NCBI GenBank assembly: GCA_914767715.1
Contig: OU612065.1
Span: forward strand, 38,314,001 to 38,378,000
Length of the DNA: 64,000 nt
Direction of reading: 5' to 3'
Origin: Membranipora membranacea
Taxonomy: Eukaryota > Bryozoa > Gymnolaemata > Cheilostomatida > Membraniporidae
Position numbers and translations under genes: made by a program
Notes under the pieces: model-generated
What the model saw: only the letters and a program-made list of their open reading frames with translations
Database searches by the model: none
Told to the model about the DNA's origin: nothing
Part shown: positions 1-11,621 of the stretch, piece by piece
Position numbering within the stretch: the first letter of the stretch is position 1
How the letters are laid out: every line of letters begins with the position of its first letter

Positions 1-2967
1 ACCAGAAGGTAAGTCACCCACAGCTTTTTTTGCTTGACCTTTTTTACCTGCACGATAGTGTGACAATGCTTCTAGTAGAAATATGGGGGTAGCTTACACT
101 GCAAAGCTTTGAGAAAAGATTTACTTTTGATTTCAATCTGTGAAGTGTTGAATGTTAAAATTGTCTTATGATGTATGGCTTATTAATGTGTATGGCTTGA
201 CTTAAACAATTTAAAAAAATATACATAGAATATAGAAACCTGTATTTGTAATCGTAATCAACAGAAAGATTGTAGCTCAACTCATGCATTGGTTCTCATA
301 CTACTTGAGCTCTAAGGCTTGGATGGCTTCAAGTGAGATGGTGTAGTGGTCAATTATCAAATACTCCTGAGAAATTAGTTCATCTAAATGAGCTTGTGAT
401 GATAGAATTTCGAGATGATTCTGCTGAAATTTGTACCTCTGACAGAGGCCGAGTCAATTTGATATTAGTACCACAAGTGTACGCACCAAAAAACACAGAG
501 TTGAAATTCTGGCGGTTTCACTGAGTGTTAACTCCTGGTCTTGCACAGATTTGATTTGATTCATGCTCTTTTTCACCGACAGTTGTTCCACCTGTTGTAA
601 AGATAAAAACACCAAACCCAGCTCTGTTACCGGAACATATCGATAGATTAGCCTATCCACCATACAGGCCTGTACCAAAACGGAGTCACGCTCAAAAGTG
701 TGATGCCAGGTATGTTTTATTCTGTATTTCATTAGTCTATTATATAGAGCATAACCTCAGTCACCCTCATCCAGGAACTTGGTACTCTTGCTACTTTCAA
801 CGTTATTATATTTCCGATAGTCATTCATCAGATAGACCAGTTTTATTCCTGTTTTGAGAGAGAAAAAGCATTCTGTATGTGTCAAATTTTTCATCTCATT
901 TAAGTACTTTGCTTGTGAGGCTCTATGCTTTGAAATCAACCTCACACCACAGAGATCATCATCACACACCATCCCTGGTCACATTTCAGATTCCGAGGAT
1001 GGCATAAGGTTAAGACAGCACGAGGCCAGCACTTTATTCTGACTAAATTAGCTTTTGGTGACAATCCAAACTCTAAACAGCTATCCAAGTTATATAATCA
1101 CACCTGCAGTCAGGTAAGTCAGATTTTAACTAGCTCGTGAGACTCATCACAGCAGCCACTGGACTAACTGCGGTACTCAAATCTCTGAGAGTTTAAATTT
1201 TGCAAGTTACCTTTGTGCGTTTCTGGTGGATTAAGGGTGGTTAAGTAGTTCTTCAATGAACATTAAAATGGTAACAAGATAGCTTCAAGGGCTACAAGAA
1301 TTAATTTAATTTGAGATACTGTGCACAATAATGGTGTAATCTCAGTCGGCTATGAGCCAAGGCAATCTATCATGAAGTTTACGTAGAGTTATCTCAGCAA
1401 GAGATGATCACATATATGAATGAGTTTACCCAAGTACTTCCATCTTGAATTTAACATTCGGCATGCGATTATGTTTACGTAAGTCATACTGAAGCTATTT
1501 TCCTCAACAAGCAGTCAACCTTGAGCGAGATATTTGATACTGACGACAGTTTGATTTCTGTAGCCTAAAGTTTCTTGGGGTATGGTAAACTTTTAATCCC
1601 AACATATGCCTGCGTCTACATGTTTGTATTTTTCCCTTTTACCTGCATTTTGGTTGTCACACCATTGATGTGTCTGTCTGCGCAGCTTTTTATTAGAATT
1701 TCATGCTGTTTACAATTTTATCCATAGCCTTAGGTATATTCAAAGCCAATGACCATAATTACTATCGTAGTCTCCCCACTGTCTGTACCTGAGAGACAAA
1801 AGACAGAGTTAGTCACCGAATACTACCTTAGTCATAAAAACTTCATATGTTGCAACTTCTTGTCGATTTAAAAATGATCATTAGTCCTAATATTGCACAG
1901 CAAAATGGTTATATATGACTGCTGGTAACTCATTCACTCAACACAAAACGCAAATGTATGCTTTTCTATCTCTATTTTGATAACATGCTTCTTCAACCAC
2001 CGAGGGTTAACTCTAACTCTGACAAAATCATTTATTGGAGGAAGGGATCAAAAAACAAAAGGGGGCAAGAGTCTGGGGCTCAGACTAGCATAATATAGGC
2101 TTAGAAGGGATTTTGTATGGATGAGGTTTGGCTCTCAATAATTAGCTATGACATTGATCTCAAGTGGTAGTGAGAGGGGGAGGAGTCACTCTTTTGGCTG
2201 CACAGAGAATAATATTGCTTACATATCTATTTGATTCTCGATGGAAAGAAAGTTTGCATGTTGGGACTAGGAAGACATGTCTATGATTATTATCAATTAG
2301 GCTTTGATCACCACAAACACTTGTTATTTTGAAGGTAAAATCAGTCAAAGGTGATTGTGTTGTGAGAGCTACCAATGATGAGACAGTAAGACCTGAGATC
2401 CTGAGGCCAGCTTCAGTACCTGCTGCTCTAATTAAGGATACGTCACATACTCTGCAACGCAGCCGATCTGTTCACCAGGCTGTGGAACCAAGGCAATCAT
2501 CAGCTCCTAATCCGCAGGGCAGATCATCAGCCCGCTCACACACTGAGAAACAATCCCGTAAAACAAGCGCAGGTCGCAGCACTACAGCATCATCAGGTAG
2601 GACCTACAGCTTCAAAGACTTTAACATCTATGCTGAAGAGTGGGAGAAAAATAAACCTGGCCAAAGAAAAGATGTAGCTGCATCAAAAGTTGAGTCAACT
2701 GAAACTTCTGCTCCAATTATTTTAGTCAATGGGGCTGGGGATGACGACTCTACTACAGATGTCGAGTTCCAGACTCAGTCTGCTGGAACAAATCATGACT
2801 CTCAGTCTAGTGTACCGACAGGCAATACACGCCGTGAGATTGAGTCCAAACTGCAAAGAGTTAAACAATTTGCTGATAGAAGGAGATTATCTGCCTACGC
2901 CAAGAAGAGGCTGATTGATTCAGCCGTGACTCGACAGTCCAGATCAGCTGCCATATCCGCGTGTTGA
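1..2967 (+). CDS. 3' part of unrecognised basic, Ser/Arg/Gln-rich protein (partial at 5' end)
   Basis: Four exon pieces join in phase: 1-8 (donor GTAAGT), 583-709, 990-1113 and 2335-2967 (TGA stop), about 296 residues in all. Exon 2 encodes a Pro-rich stretch (VVPPVVKIKTPKP, then LPEHIDRLAYPPYRPVPKR). Exon 3 gives FRGWHKVKTARGQHF and an Asn/Lys-rich segment. The long last exon is low-complexity, rich in Ser, Arg, Gln and Thr, with one more ordered block (YSFKDFNIYAEEWEKNKPG) and a basic, probably helical C-terminus (REIESKLQRVKQFADRRR). No signal peptide or membrane segment is visible in this part. I do not recognise the family, and the N-terminus lies outside the window. The junctions are supported by phase agreement and by in-frame stops in the introns. 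An additional small exon between 8 and 583 is possible. Confidence 0.7.
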
Positions 2968-3372
2968 TGATTAGTATGCTATCTATTACTTACCATGCCT
3001 TTACCTTTACCTGTGATATTGCTATAATGATATTGTGTTTGATATTAAAAAGTTGAAGCTTTTGAAGTGAATTTATGTTTTAATCCCAACCACAAGATAT
3101 GTTTATGTGGCTACTAAATATGAATGGTGATGTTGTGTTGCCAAGTATGCTAAGTTGTTGTGGGATGTTGTGAATGTGCACAGGCTACTTTTTACATTAT
3201 TTACTAATTTTGTTGTTGCAATGATTGTGCCTTAAAATCTGTGTCTTGTGTGCTTAGTCACTTTTTACATAGTCTAACAATGTTTTTTTTTTATTTAAGC
3301 CGTAGTATATCAGACCTCTCACTTCTATAAGATCTGATGTAAATCTAGTCTAGTTATTTACAACTTTTGATA

Positions 3373-3378
3373 AATAAA
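3373..3378 (+). promoter_or_regulatory. Candidate poly(A) signal of the leftmost gene
   Basis: AATAAA occurs about 405 bases after the TGA stop at 2967, in AT-rich sequence that fits a 3' UTR. It is the first canonical signal I find downstream of that stop. Confidence 0.5.
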
Positions 3379-3611
3379 TTTGAACATTGCATTTACATTA
3401 TGAAGTAACTAATTGACATCGTGAGTCCCCTCCCCTCCCCTCCCCCCACTTCTTGCCTCTTGACCAACAGCTCATCCAGCCAATTAATTAGTCAGCCACA
3501 CTAGGAGTGATGCGTTGTCTGAGTTTGTCACCAGGTGTGATCTCACGAGCTCAATAATAATTTTATTTATTGTAAAATTTCTTGTTAGTGTTGATAAATT
3601 TTATGATATGG

Positions 3612-3643
3612 TCAGAGAGTAAGGATATATCCTTACTCTCTGA
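3612..3643. repeat. Perfect 32-bp palindrome
   Basis: The left half TCAGAGAGTAAGGATA is followed immediately by its exact reverse complement. A relative with the same AAGGATATATCCTT core and similar arms lies at 52216-52259. Confidence 0.9.
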
Positions 3644-4197
3644 TGTGGTTTATATCAAACACTACCACATTTTAAACCAAATTCAAGCTGTCTCAGCAAT
3701 TTCCATGAACGAAGATACAATAGTTTAGTAGCCATTCTATTGAAAAAGTTAGACACTAGCACTTGAGCACCGATTACATTAAATTGTATTATTACAATCC
3801 AATTCATAATAATAATCAATTTTTTTATTGATGTGCCAGTTATAACGACTAACGAGTTAGTCTGCGCCCCCCAAACTTTTGCCCCTCGCCCGACGCCCCC
3901 CCCCCCCCCCGGCGGGGACGAGTATGTCATATTTGACAACACAGTAATCCATAAAGAGAAAAAACACTATAGACATATAAAACAGCAGTCTGCGATTATA
4001 TGATTGTGGGAAACTATACATAAATAGAGTAAAAATTTAACTGCTCTTCATTTTTCACATTGCAGTCAACTTCTTCTTTTACTTCTATGAAAGTTTTAAA
4101 CTGATGAAGTTATCTATTCTTGATGGCTAGAAGGCCGAAGCTGATCATGATTATCTTTGAGACAATTTTTGGCACAGTATTTGATGACGATAACTAA

Positions 4198-4344
4198 CTA
4201 ACATACCAGTTTTCAATGGAAACTAGCCTGTCTTGACTGTCTCAACCCCCTAAAACAGGTTCAACACCACCAAACTCCCCCTCCCCCCAAACAAAGCTTG
4301 TCAAGACAGGTTAATTTCCATTGTAAACTAGTATGCTATGTTAG
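4198..4344. mobile_element. MITE-like element with about 40-bp terminal inverted repeats
   Basis: CTAACATACCAGTTTTCAAT at the left matches, inverted and with a few mismatches and small gaps, the right end that finishes in GTATGCTATGTTAG. Both arms contain a GTCTTGAC/GTCAAGAC block and the Ca-rich centre has no coding capacity. The total is about 147 bp. This resembles a miniature inverted-repeat transposable element. I cannot define a clear target-site duplication; CTAA-like flanks are present. Confidence 0.6.
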
Positions 4345-4960
4345 TGCAAACAAACATTCAGATAGCCCGTAAAAGAGAATTTGGAGGCTGTCAGTGTCAG
4401 CTCAAGTTTTCTTTTACGATGAGCCATTCAGCATCCACAATAGGCATCTGTGATAGCTGGTAGAGACTATCTTATCTTATAGAGACATATTATCTGGTAG
4501 AGACATTATCTTATCTTATATATAAACATACTATTCTCTTTGATATAACTCTTATCTTGTCATAATGAAGAAGCAATTAGTATGACTAAGCTTCTCACAA
4601 TTTCCCCCAAACATTCATCTCATGTGAGAGACCAATGAACTCCCTCATTGGACAGACAATGTTACAGATGTGATGAACTTTGGCACACACTGTGATCTTA
4701 TGACAATAAGTTGAAGTTTCCTTTTAATCAGACCATAAAATTGAATATCTAACTATACTATTCAAAAGCAGTCAGGACGAGCTAGCAAACACACAGGATA
4801 GAGAGTGTAGACTCCAAATAAAACCAGGTATGTTTTTTATCCAACTACTTCTTTGAACTGAGCTATGCAAAAGAAAACCAAAAAAGCAAAGTTCAATTCA
4901 CCTCCCCCCCCCCCCCAATTATAGTGGTCCTCTTGTTTTGTTTTGAAAATTTCAAATCGA

Positions 4961-5005
4961 GCTCGGGCAGCTCGGGCAGCTCGGACAGCTCGGGCAGCTC
5001 GGGCA
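4961..5005 (+). repeat. 9-bp minisatellite, five units
   Basis: GCTCGGGCA is repeated five times in tandem, with one substitution in the third unit. It is strikingly GC-rich against its AT-rich surroundings. No function is evident. Confidence 0.95.
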
Positions 5006-6391
5006 TACTGAACTGACTTTTATTGTCAAATAAAGTGAATGGCTATGGCTCTCTTTTGCAGGGGACTGAATACCGAGCAATCAATTCGACAACTGCACAT
5101 TACCCTAATTCGATGGTAACGAAACACACAAGAGATAGAGCACCAAGGACAAGGTCATAATGCCTAGGAGGACAAGCTTTCACTAAAAATCTAAGCACAG
5201 GTATGCAATATTTGACTTGGCTGCTAAGTTTTGCGTTGCATTTTGTGAAAACTTCCATATATGTAGAATGTTTACGTCACATTGTATGGAGTGTGTGTGT
5301 AGCACCTGCTGTTGTCTGAGTGCTTAGGTGTGTGTATGTGTGGGTACAAAGGAATGGCCTAAATGTACGTGATAAAATTGATGTCAATAAGTAATAATTC
5401 CTGTAAGTATGTATGAGCTATGTTGCTCAGATATACCCAGGTAACACCTTATATGAAGGTAAGCTGTTTCGGCATCCTTATCTGATGGACAGTCATCATC
5501 AATTCAGGCCAATGACATTCTTGTTGTTTCAGTTCTGACAAGGCGACAACCAAAAAGTGTTGGATTACTCCTTTGTTGACAAACACTAAGTTAGTTGGTA
5601 CGTTTTCTGTTATATAGGCATGTATATAAATAGTCAATGAACCTATCCACCCCCCCCCCCCCAAACAAAATAGGTTATTAACATGAGAAGATATCGATTG
5701 TACCCATGAATATGGCGATGATGAGCGAGTTCATTAGTGCTTATATACATTAACCATGGCAGGCTTTTCTTAGATTGCATGGTAAGAGCACTCCAGAAAC
5801 AGCGACAAGCAGTATATCAGAGTATATCTGAGCATGACTTATAAAACTTTTACCAGGCTTGTCTGGCAATTGAAAGTTTCCACTGTGATGTTATCGGTGG
5901 TCAAAATAATTGGCTTTCATCTCAGCTCCTCATGAACTTGTAGGAGCAGAACAGCATCTTACTGTGCTGCTCTCCTACTGGTAACACAATGGCGATATCT
6001 ACGACGGGAACAAGTAAAACACAGTGCTTATATTTGATAAAGACCATTTTTATGCTGACTAATATGCTCATTATCTAATAATAATTATTAAGATATTTAT
6101 GACGATCAGGAGCATCTGACTTTCTAAATTTCCCTGTTGGGAAGAATCTAATAATTTTTTCAAAGCAAATCACAAGACTCCCACTTGTATTATATTGCAG
6201 CTTTGATTGACAATTTTGACAGATTTGGTTGACAAATTTCATCCTGATGAGTAGAATTAAATGGTTCGTAGATTCCCACAACATGACTTCCGTGTTGTTA
6301 GTTTAATAGTAGTTGGATTATGGTCCGTTATGGAATGTCACTAGCCCACTATGAGTGACCCTGGCAGAGTTTTGACATTTCAACATTAGGC

Positions 6392-7172
6392 ATTGATTGT
6401 TACCCAAGAGGAGTTCTTGCTGTATGAAGTAGGGTAGGACAAGTTTAATCCAATTGCCTGCATTCCTGTTGCTCCCTTCCACTGGTCATGCCGCAGGCAA
6501 AGGGACCAAGAATTAACTACCAATCCATTGGGATTGTCTTGATAAATGCCCATGCCAACTGATTGTACCTTGTATACACAAAAGTGTCGAGGGAGGCAAA
6601 TCATGAAAGGTAAGAGTATGACAGCATTTGACACTCAATGATGCTCCCAAGCTATATAAGACTTTAAACTCAATTGAAAGGGTGTGTAAACTATTATACG
6701 CCATATCACTCAAAGGAATCCGAAAAGAACATTACGTCAGACATATGTCCTGATTTTTAACGTTAGAAATGACTGTTTCTTGTTGTTAATAAATTTATCT
6801 CAGACGATTTGAAAGGTAAAGAAGGTTGCGTTATAGACGAATGGAGACAACTCCAAAAATTGTGTGTTGGCATCATGAGGAAGGTTTACACATTTTACCA
6901 GATATCTCAGCTCATAGTTCATGTTTGGGAAAAATAATTCCATATTTGAAACCCTCATACTTGATTACATATTATTTAATAGTCCGTCACACATCTCCTG
7001 ATGAAAAAATTAAATGTCCACCAATTTTCCACCTGGGAGCAGACAATTACCGCAAAGTGGTAGTTAATTCTTGGTCCCTTTGCCTGCGGCGTGACCAGTG
7101 GATCGGGAGTGACTCGGAATGCAGGCAAATGGACCAAACTTGGTCTAGAAGTAGGGTGACATATCAATCAAT
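6392..7172. repeat. Large inverted repeat, arms about 140 and 115 bp
   Basis: The left arm (6392-6534) and right arm (about 7060-7172) are inverted copies of one sequence. Both contain GGCAAAGGGACCAAGAATTA (or its complement), a CACTGGTCAYGCCGCAGG block and an outer ATTGATTG end. About 530 bp separate the arms. They could be the ends of one decayed DNA transposon or two insertions of a short repeat in opposite orientation. The open frame across the right arm is a by-product of the repeat. Confidence 0.65.
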
Positions 7173-7801
7173 CGATCGATCAATCAGTATATCCATTTAT
7201 TCTATTAACGACATTTACACCGTTGAAATCTGCTGCAGTATGGATTTAGTGGAATTCCGATCTTGTACCGAGATCAGTAAAAGAACGAATGATGGGATTT
7301 ATCCTTATGAATATAATTCTCATTGATATATCACACGACACCACACACAATATTGTGGTGCAGTGTGGTGGGTATGAACCCTGTTTATGCTTCCGTCTAC
7401 TTGGAGGAATGTCATGCAAAGTTTCTTAATCTGCCCATATCGCCATAATATGTTACAATGATTTTGTCCCGCAGCCTTTAGAACTGCTGAGAAACATGGC
7501 TCAAAAATGTGTAGCTTTACTTCCTCACCTCGCTGTTCGTTTAAGAAATCTGTAGTATGAATATCTCAGGAGCTCGTGCGAAAAGAAAGACAGCCATAAA
7601 TAAGCTAAATAACTTGTTTTACCACGTTTCCTAATATCTTGGTCTCAAAGTAAACTTCGTTATACAATACAGTGATTGTGGTGTGCCTTCAAGATAATTC
7701 AAGCTCTCTTTAAAAGCACTGCCAAGGTGGTCTGGTTTCCCTTACTATAGACAATTTTGACAGCTTTGATTATATTTTCAGGTAGCATTTGAATTTGAGC
7801 G

Positions 7802-10800
7802 ATGGAGGAATTCCTGCTCAATGCCATAAAAAGTGGCAACACAACAATTGTACAAAAGATTCTTGACCAGAAGGGTGAAACAGGAGTAGTCGAAGTACTC
7901 ACAAGTTTCACTTCCAATGGCAGAACACCATATGGCGAAGCGATCCTTTACCTTCAGCCGGCAGTAATGGAAATATTTGTTGGGCTTCTTAACAGAGATA
8001 TTCATTTCAACATCTTACAACAAACAGTTTTAAAATTTGGGCGCTCTCTGTCACATGTTATATTCTCAAACGACTTTGATGGAAAAATGAGCTCTATAGT
8101 TCTGGAATCATTGAACTCAGAACAGAAGGTTGCCTTACTCTCTGTACCTGACAATGATAGATGGACACCTCTACATCTTCATGTAACAGCTAGTGTGTTT
8201 AAGACCACTGATCTCCTACAGCTAATGTTCAAACACTTCACATGTGAACAGAGAATGTCTCTACTCATGCTACAAACTATGAATGGAGAGACACCCATTC
8301 ACTTAGCGGCCAGGCACAACTCCAATCACAGCGTTATGCAAATCCTGCTGAGTGGCCTGCATCAGGGGGACAAGTTGAGTCTTCTCTCAATGAAGGATAA
8401 GGAGGGCCGCACCCCAATTCACATTGCTGCTTTGTCCAATGAGAACCCTGCTGTTTTAGAGATATTGTTGTCTGGGCTTAGAAACAGTGAAGAGGTGTTC
8501 TCATTTGTTGGTATGTGTGACAAGCACTACTGGACACCAGTGCATATGGCGGCGAGATACAATGAAAACGCTGAGATTATGCGCTGTATGTTGGGTTTGA
8601 TAAACATGGACAGGCAGATAGCATTGATAGGAATGAGACTCCCTGATGGTAATTCTGCACTGCATAATGCTATCCAGTACAACCACAGCATCATGGTAAC
8701 CCAACACAGTATTAAGTTACTCCTTCGTTCTAGGAATAATGCCAAACGGACACCAATAGAGGTCGACACAAGCTCTCTCTCTTCAGTGGAGGCTGTTTTG
8801 ACCATGTTGAATACAACAGAGAAAATGCTGGTATTATCTGCAGCAAACTCTGATCTGGTAACTCCGGTCCATTGGGCCGCTGCAAACAACCACCATCTCA
8901 TGCAACTTTTGTTGGGCGCATTAAGTGTCGAACAAAGAGTTGAAGTTTTAAAAATGCAAGCGCATGATGGTAAAACCCCAATGGAGATGGCATTGTTAGG
9001 TAGCAAAAAAGGTGATGGCTTACAAACAATCGAAATGATGAATTCTCTTATTGGTGAGAAAATAGCAGACATTTTGTCAGTGAGAGCAAGTCAAACAGGC
9101 AACACCCTACTGCACACGGCTATGGACAGCAATACCTGCCCGCAAATAATCGCGAGCCTATTTGAGAAAATAGATAACTCTGCTAAGTTCTGTTTGCTTG
9201 GCTTAGCCAATAACGAAGGATGGACACCTATCCATGTAGCAGCAAATTGCAAAGTCAAGCGATTTTCAATGCAAGTTGTTTTCGGGATGTTGGCAAGCGA
9301 ACAAATCACAGCCTTACTGAAGACTAAAACAAAAGAAAAGATGACACCTCTACATTTGGCTGCTCAACTAAGGAGTGGAAATGTTTTAACTGAGATCATC
9401 CAAGCTGTTCCTGATCATAGTAAGCGTTCTTTGCTTTGTTTGTCTGATGGTGAAAGGCGCACCCCTCTTCATCTGGCTGCAAAATTCAGCAGTTCCCCAG
9501 AAACAATACAGAAACTGTTTCAAGGAGTGGATATTGGAGAGGTAGATGGCTTACTAAGACAAACAACAAAAGCAAAGCAGACACCGCTACACATCGCTGC
9601 TCAGTTCAATGAAAACCACGAAGTTGTCGCACAGCTGTTGGGCGAAATTCCGAATGACATGTTGATAGGTACACTCAGTCTTACTGATAGCAAAAATCTC
9701 ACAGTGATACACGTAGCAGCACGTTACACGAATCACGAAGTTTTACGAGTGATTTTAGACAGGATTCGCCCAGATCAGAAGCTAGATATTTTCCAGAATG
9801 CAGTGAATGAAGAAGGGTTCACTCCAATACATATGGCTGCACAGTTCAACAAGAATGAACTGGTTACTCGTATGCTAGTTAAAGCTGTTACAGATGATGA
9901 GACTAATATGCTGTTAGGCATTCAAACAAAAGGGGGAGAAACCCCATTGCATCTTTCCTTAAAGTACAACAAAAATGAAAAGGTTTCCGTAGAATTACTA
10001 AGTTCTATTCATGCAGAGAGCAAAGTCTTCAGTCTAAAAAACGACGAGGGTTTAACGGCAATGCATGTTGCAGCAGCTTACAGTGAGAAACCAGATGCTC
10101 TGAGGCTGTTCATGAGGTGTTTGGGAAAGCAAAGTCAAGCCCTGCAAATAGATGACAAAGGATGGCTACCATTGCATTTTGCTGCCAGACACAATGGAAA
10201 TGCATGTGTTATGGAAATCCTGTTCTCAGACCGATTGCTCCATCAAAAAGCAGATGACCAATGGACCCCGATTCAGCTTGCAGCCAGATACAATCCATCA
10301 CCAGAAGTCATATGCTGCTTGCTTTCACAAAGGCACAACGAAGATCTGCTGAAAACATTGGGTGAAGCATCAGAAGATGATTCCTTGCCATCATCCCACT
10401 ACGTTTTGCCCCCTGTGCACCTTGCCGCATCATTTAACAGTGGCATAGTGATGAGAGCACTGTTGGAAAGTTTAGATATGGACCAGAGACTAGATCTCCT
10501 ATATAAAAGGGACAAGGACAATCGTTCCCCTTTGCATTTAACAGCAGAGTTTAACGAAGATGCAAACGTTGTAGCAGCTATGCTGAAAGGGTTCACAAAT
10601 GGTAAGGCACAAGCGTTATTACGCATGGAAAACCTGGAAGGATTGGCTCCTCTGCAATTGGCAGCAAAACGCAACAGGAACCCTGAAGTGGTCCAAGTCA
10701 TGCTAGCACGCTTTGATGTGGATGAGAGACAGTGTCTTCTAAGTAGGGGAGGACAGGGCTTGGGCACACCGATTCATTTAGCTGTGATGTACAACACAAA

Positions 10801-11621
10801 CACAGCAGTATTGGAAGCACTGATGGCATCAATGGGTGAAACTGCTAAACTTGAGTTCTTAGGGTTAAAGAATGCTGATGGCAGGACTCCTTTAGACCTA
10901 GCAATCCTTCACAATAACAACGAAGATCACATTAATGCAATTATGGCTACCATTGCAAGCAAGACATCCATGGTCGAAATTATTAACAATACCAACAGCG
11001 ATAGCATGTCATCCGTTCATCTAGCTGCATCAAGGAGCAATGCTAGAGTCCTCAATGGGATCTTTTCTTATTTGAGCATCGATGAGAGATTAGGCCTTCT
11101 TATCACGCAAACAGAGAGAGGCTGGACACCGCAGCATTTTGCTGCTCAATGTGAGAATGCAAATGTTATGGCGGCAATTCTAGCGGGACTGAACAGTGAT
11201 CAACAGATGACTGCTCTAAGTAAAACAACCACAAACGGCTGGACGCCATTTCATTTTGCAGCACAGAACAATAGCAATGATGTATGGAATTTACTGTTGA
11301 AAACTCTACCATTAGAAGACATCATAAGAATGCTCTGTGTGAAAACAACTGAAAACCTGACACCCGTGATCCTTGCATTCTCAAACGGCCATTGTGCTGC
11401 CATGAAAGTTCTGAAGCCTGGGATACTTCTGCCATTGATCATCACTGCCAAAGACAGTGTCAACATTGACCAGAACAACCAAATAATTCATTTGTTGGAA
11501 TCTCTTTTATCCACCGATTGTCATTTTGCCAGCCTGAAGGATTACCTAGCTGATAATGAGGTTTTAGGAAGCTGTACAAGATTTCTAACCCCTGTGCTGG
11601 ACAGCCTCTCTTCTATCATAG
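7802..11621 (+). other. Single-exon array of about 30 extended (40-residue) ankyrin repeats
   Basis: A single 3.8-kb exon carries nearly all the ankyrin units. Each starts with a TP(L/I)HLAA-like motif about every 40 residues instead of the canonical 33. The extra length lies between helix 2 and the next hairpin, typically a segment such as LLSGLxxxxKLSLLSMKDKEGR. Several units have decayed motifs (RTPIEVDT, RTPLDLAI, NSALHNAI), which suggests old, diverged repeats. One or two more units (NNLLHIAA, CTPYHSC) lie in exon 2 before the protease domain. Confidence 0.9.

Larger units (their letters stand above)
2968..7781. other. Intergenic region without recognisable gene
   Basis: After the 3' UTR of the left gene this stretch holds a perfect palindrome (3612-3643), poly-C runs of 15, 13 and 13 bases (3896-3910, 4904-4916, 5650-5662), a MITE-like element (4198-4344), a 9-bp minisatellite (4961-5005) and a large inverted repeat (6392-7172). 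Open frames here are short or come from repeats. The last part must contain the promoter of the ankyrin-caspase gene. A pyrimidine-rich acceptor (TATATTTTCAG, ending at 7781) just before its ATG suggests a non-coding first exon somewhere upstream. Confidence 0.6.

Noticed and set aside
333-524. A possible extra exon of the left gene
   Set aside because: No splice sites in the right phase were found, and exon 1-8 already joins 583-709 in phase. A TE remnant or chance is more likely.
6826-7326. A 166-codon open frame on the plus strand
   Set aside because: It runs through one arm of the inverted repeat and TCAATCGATC-type simple sequence, has no recognisable motif, and has no splice partners.
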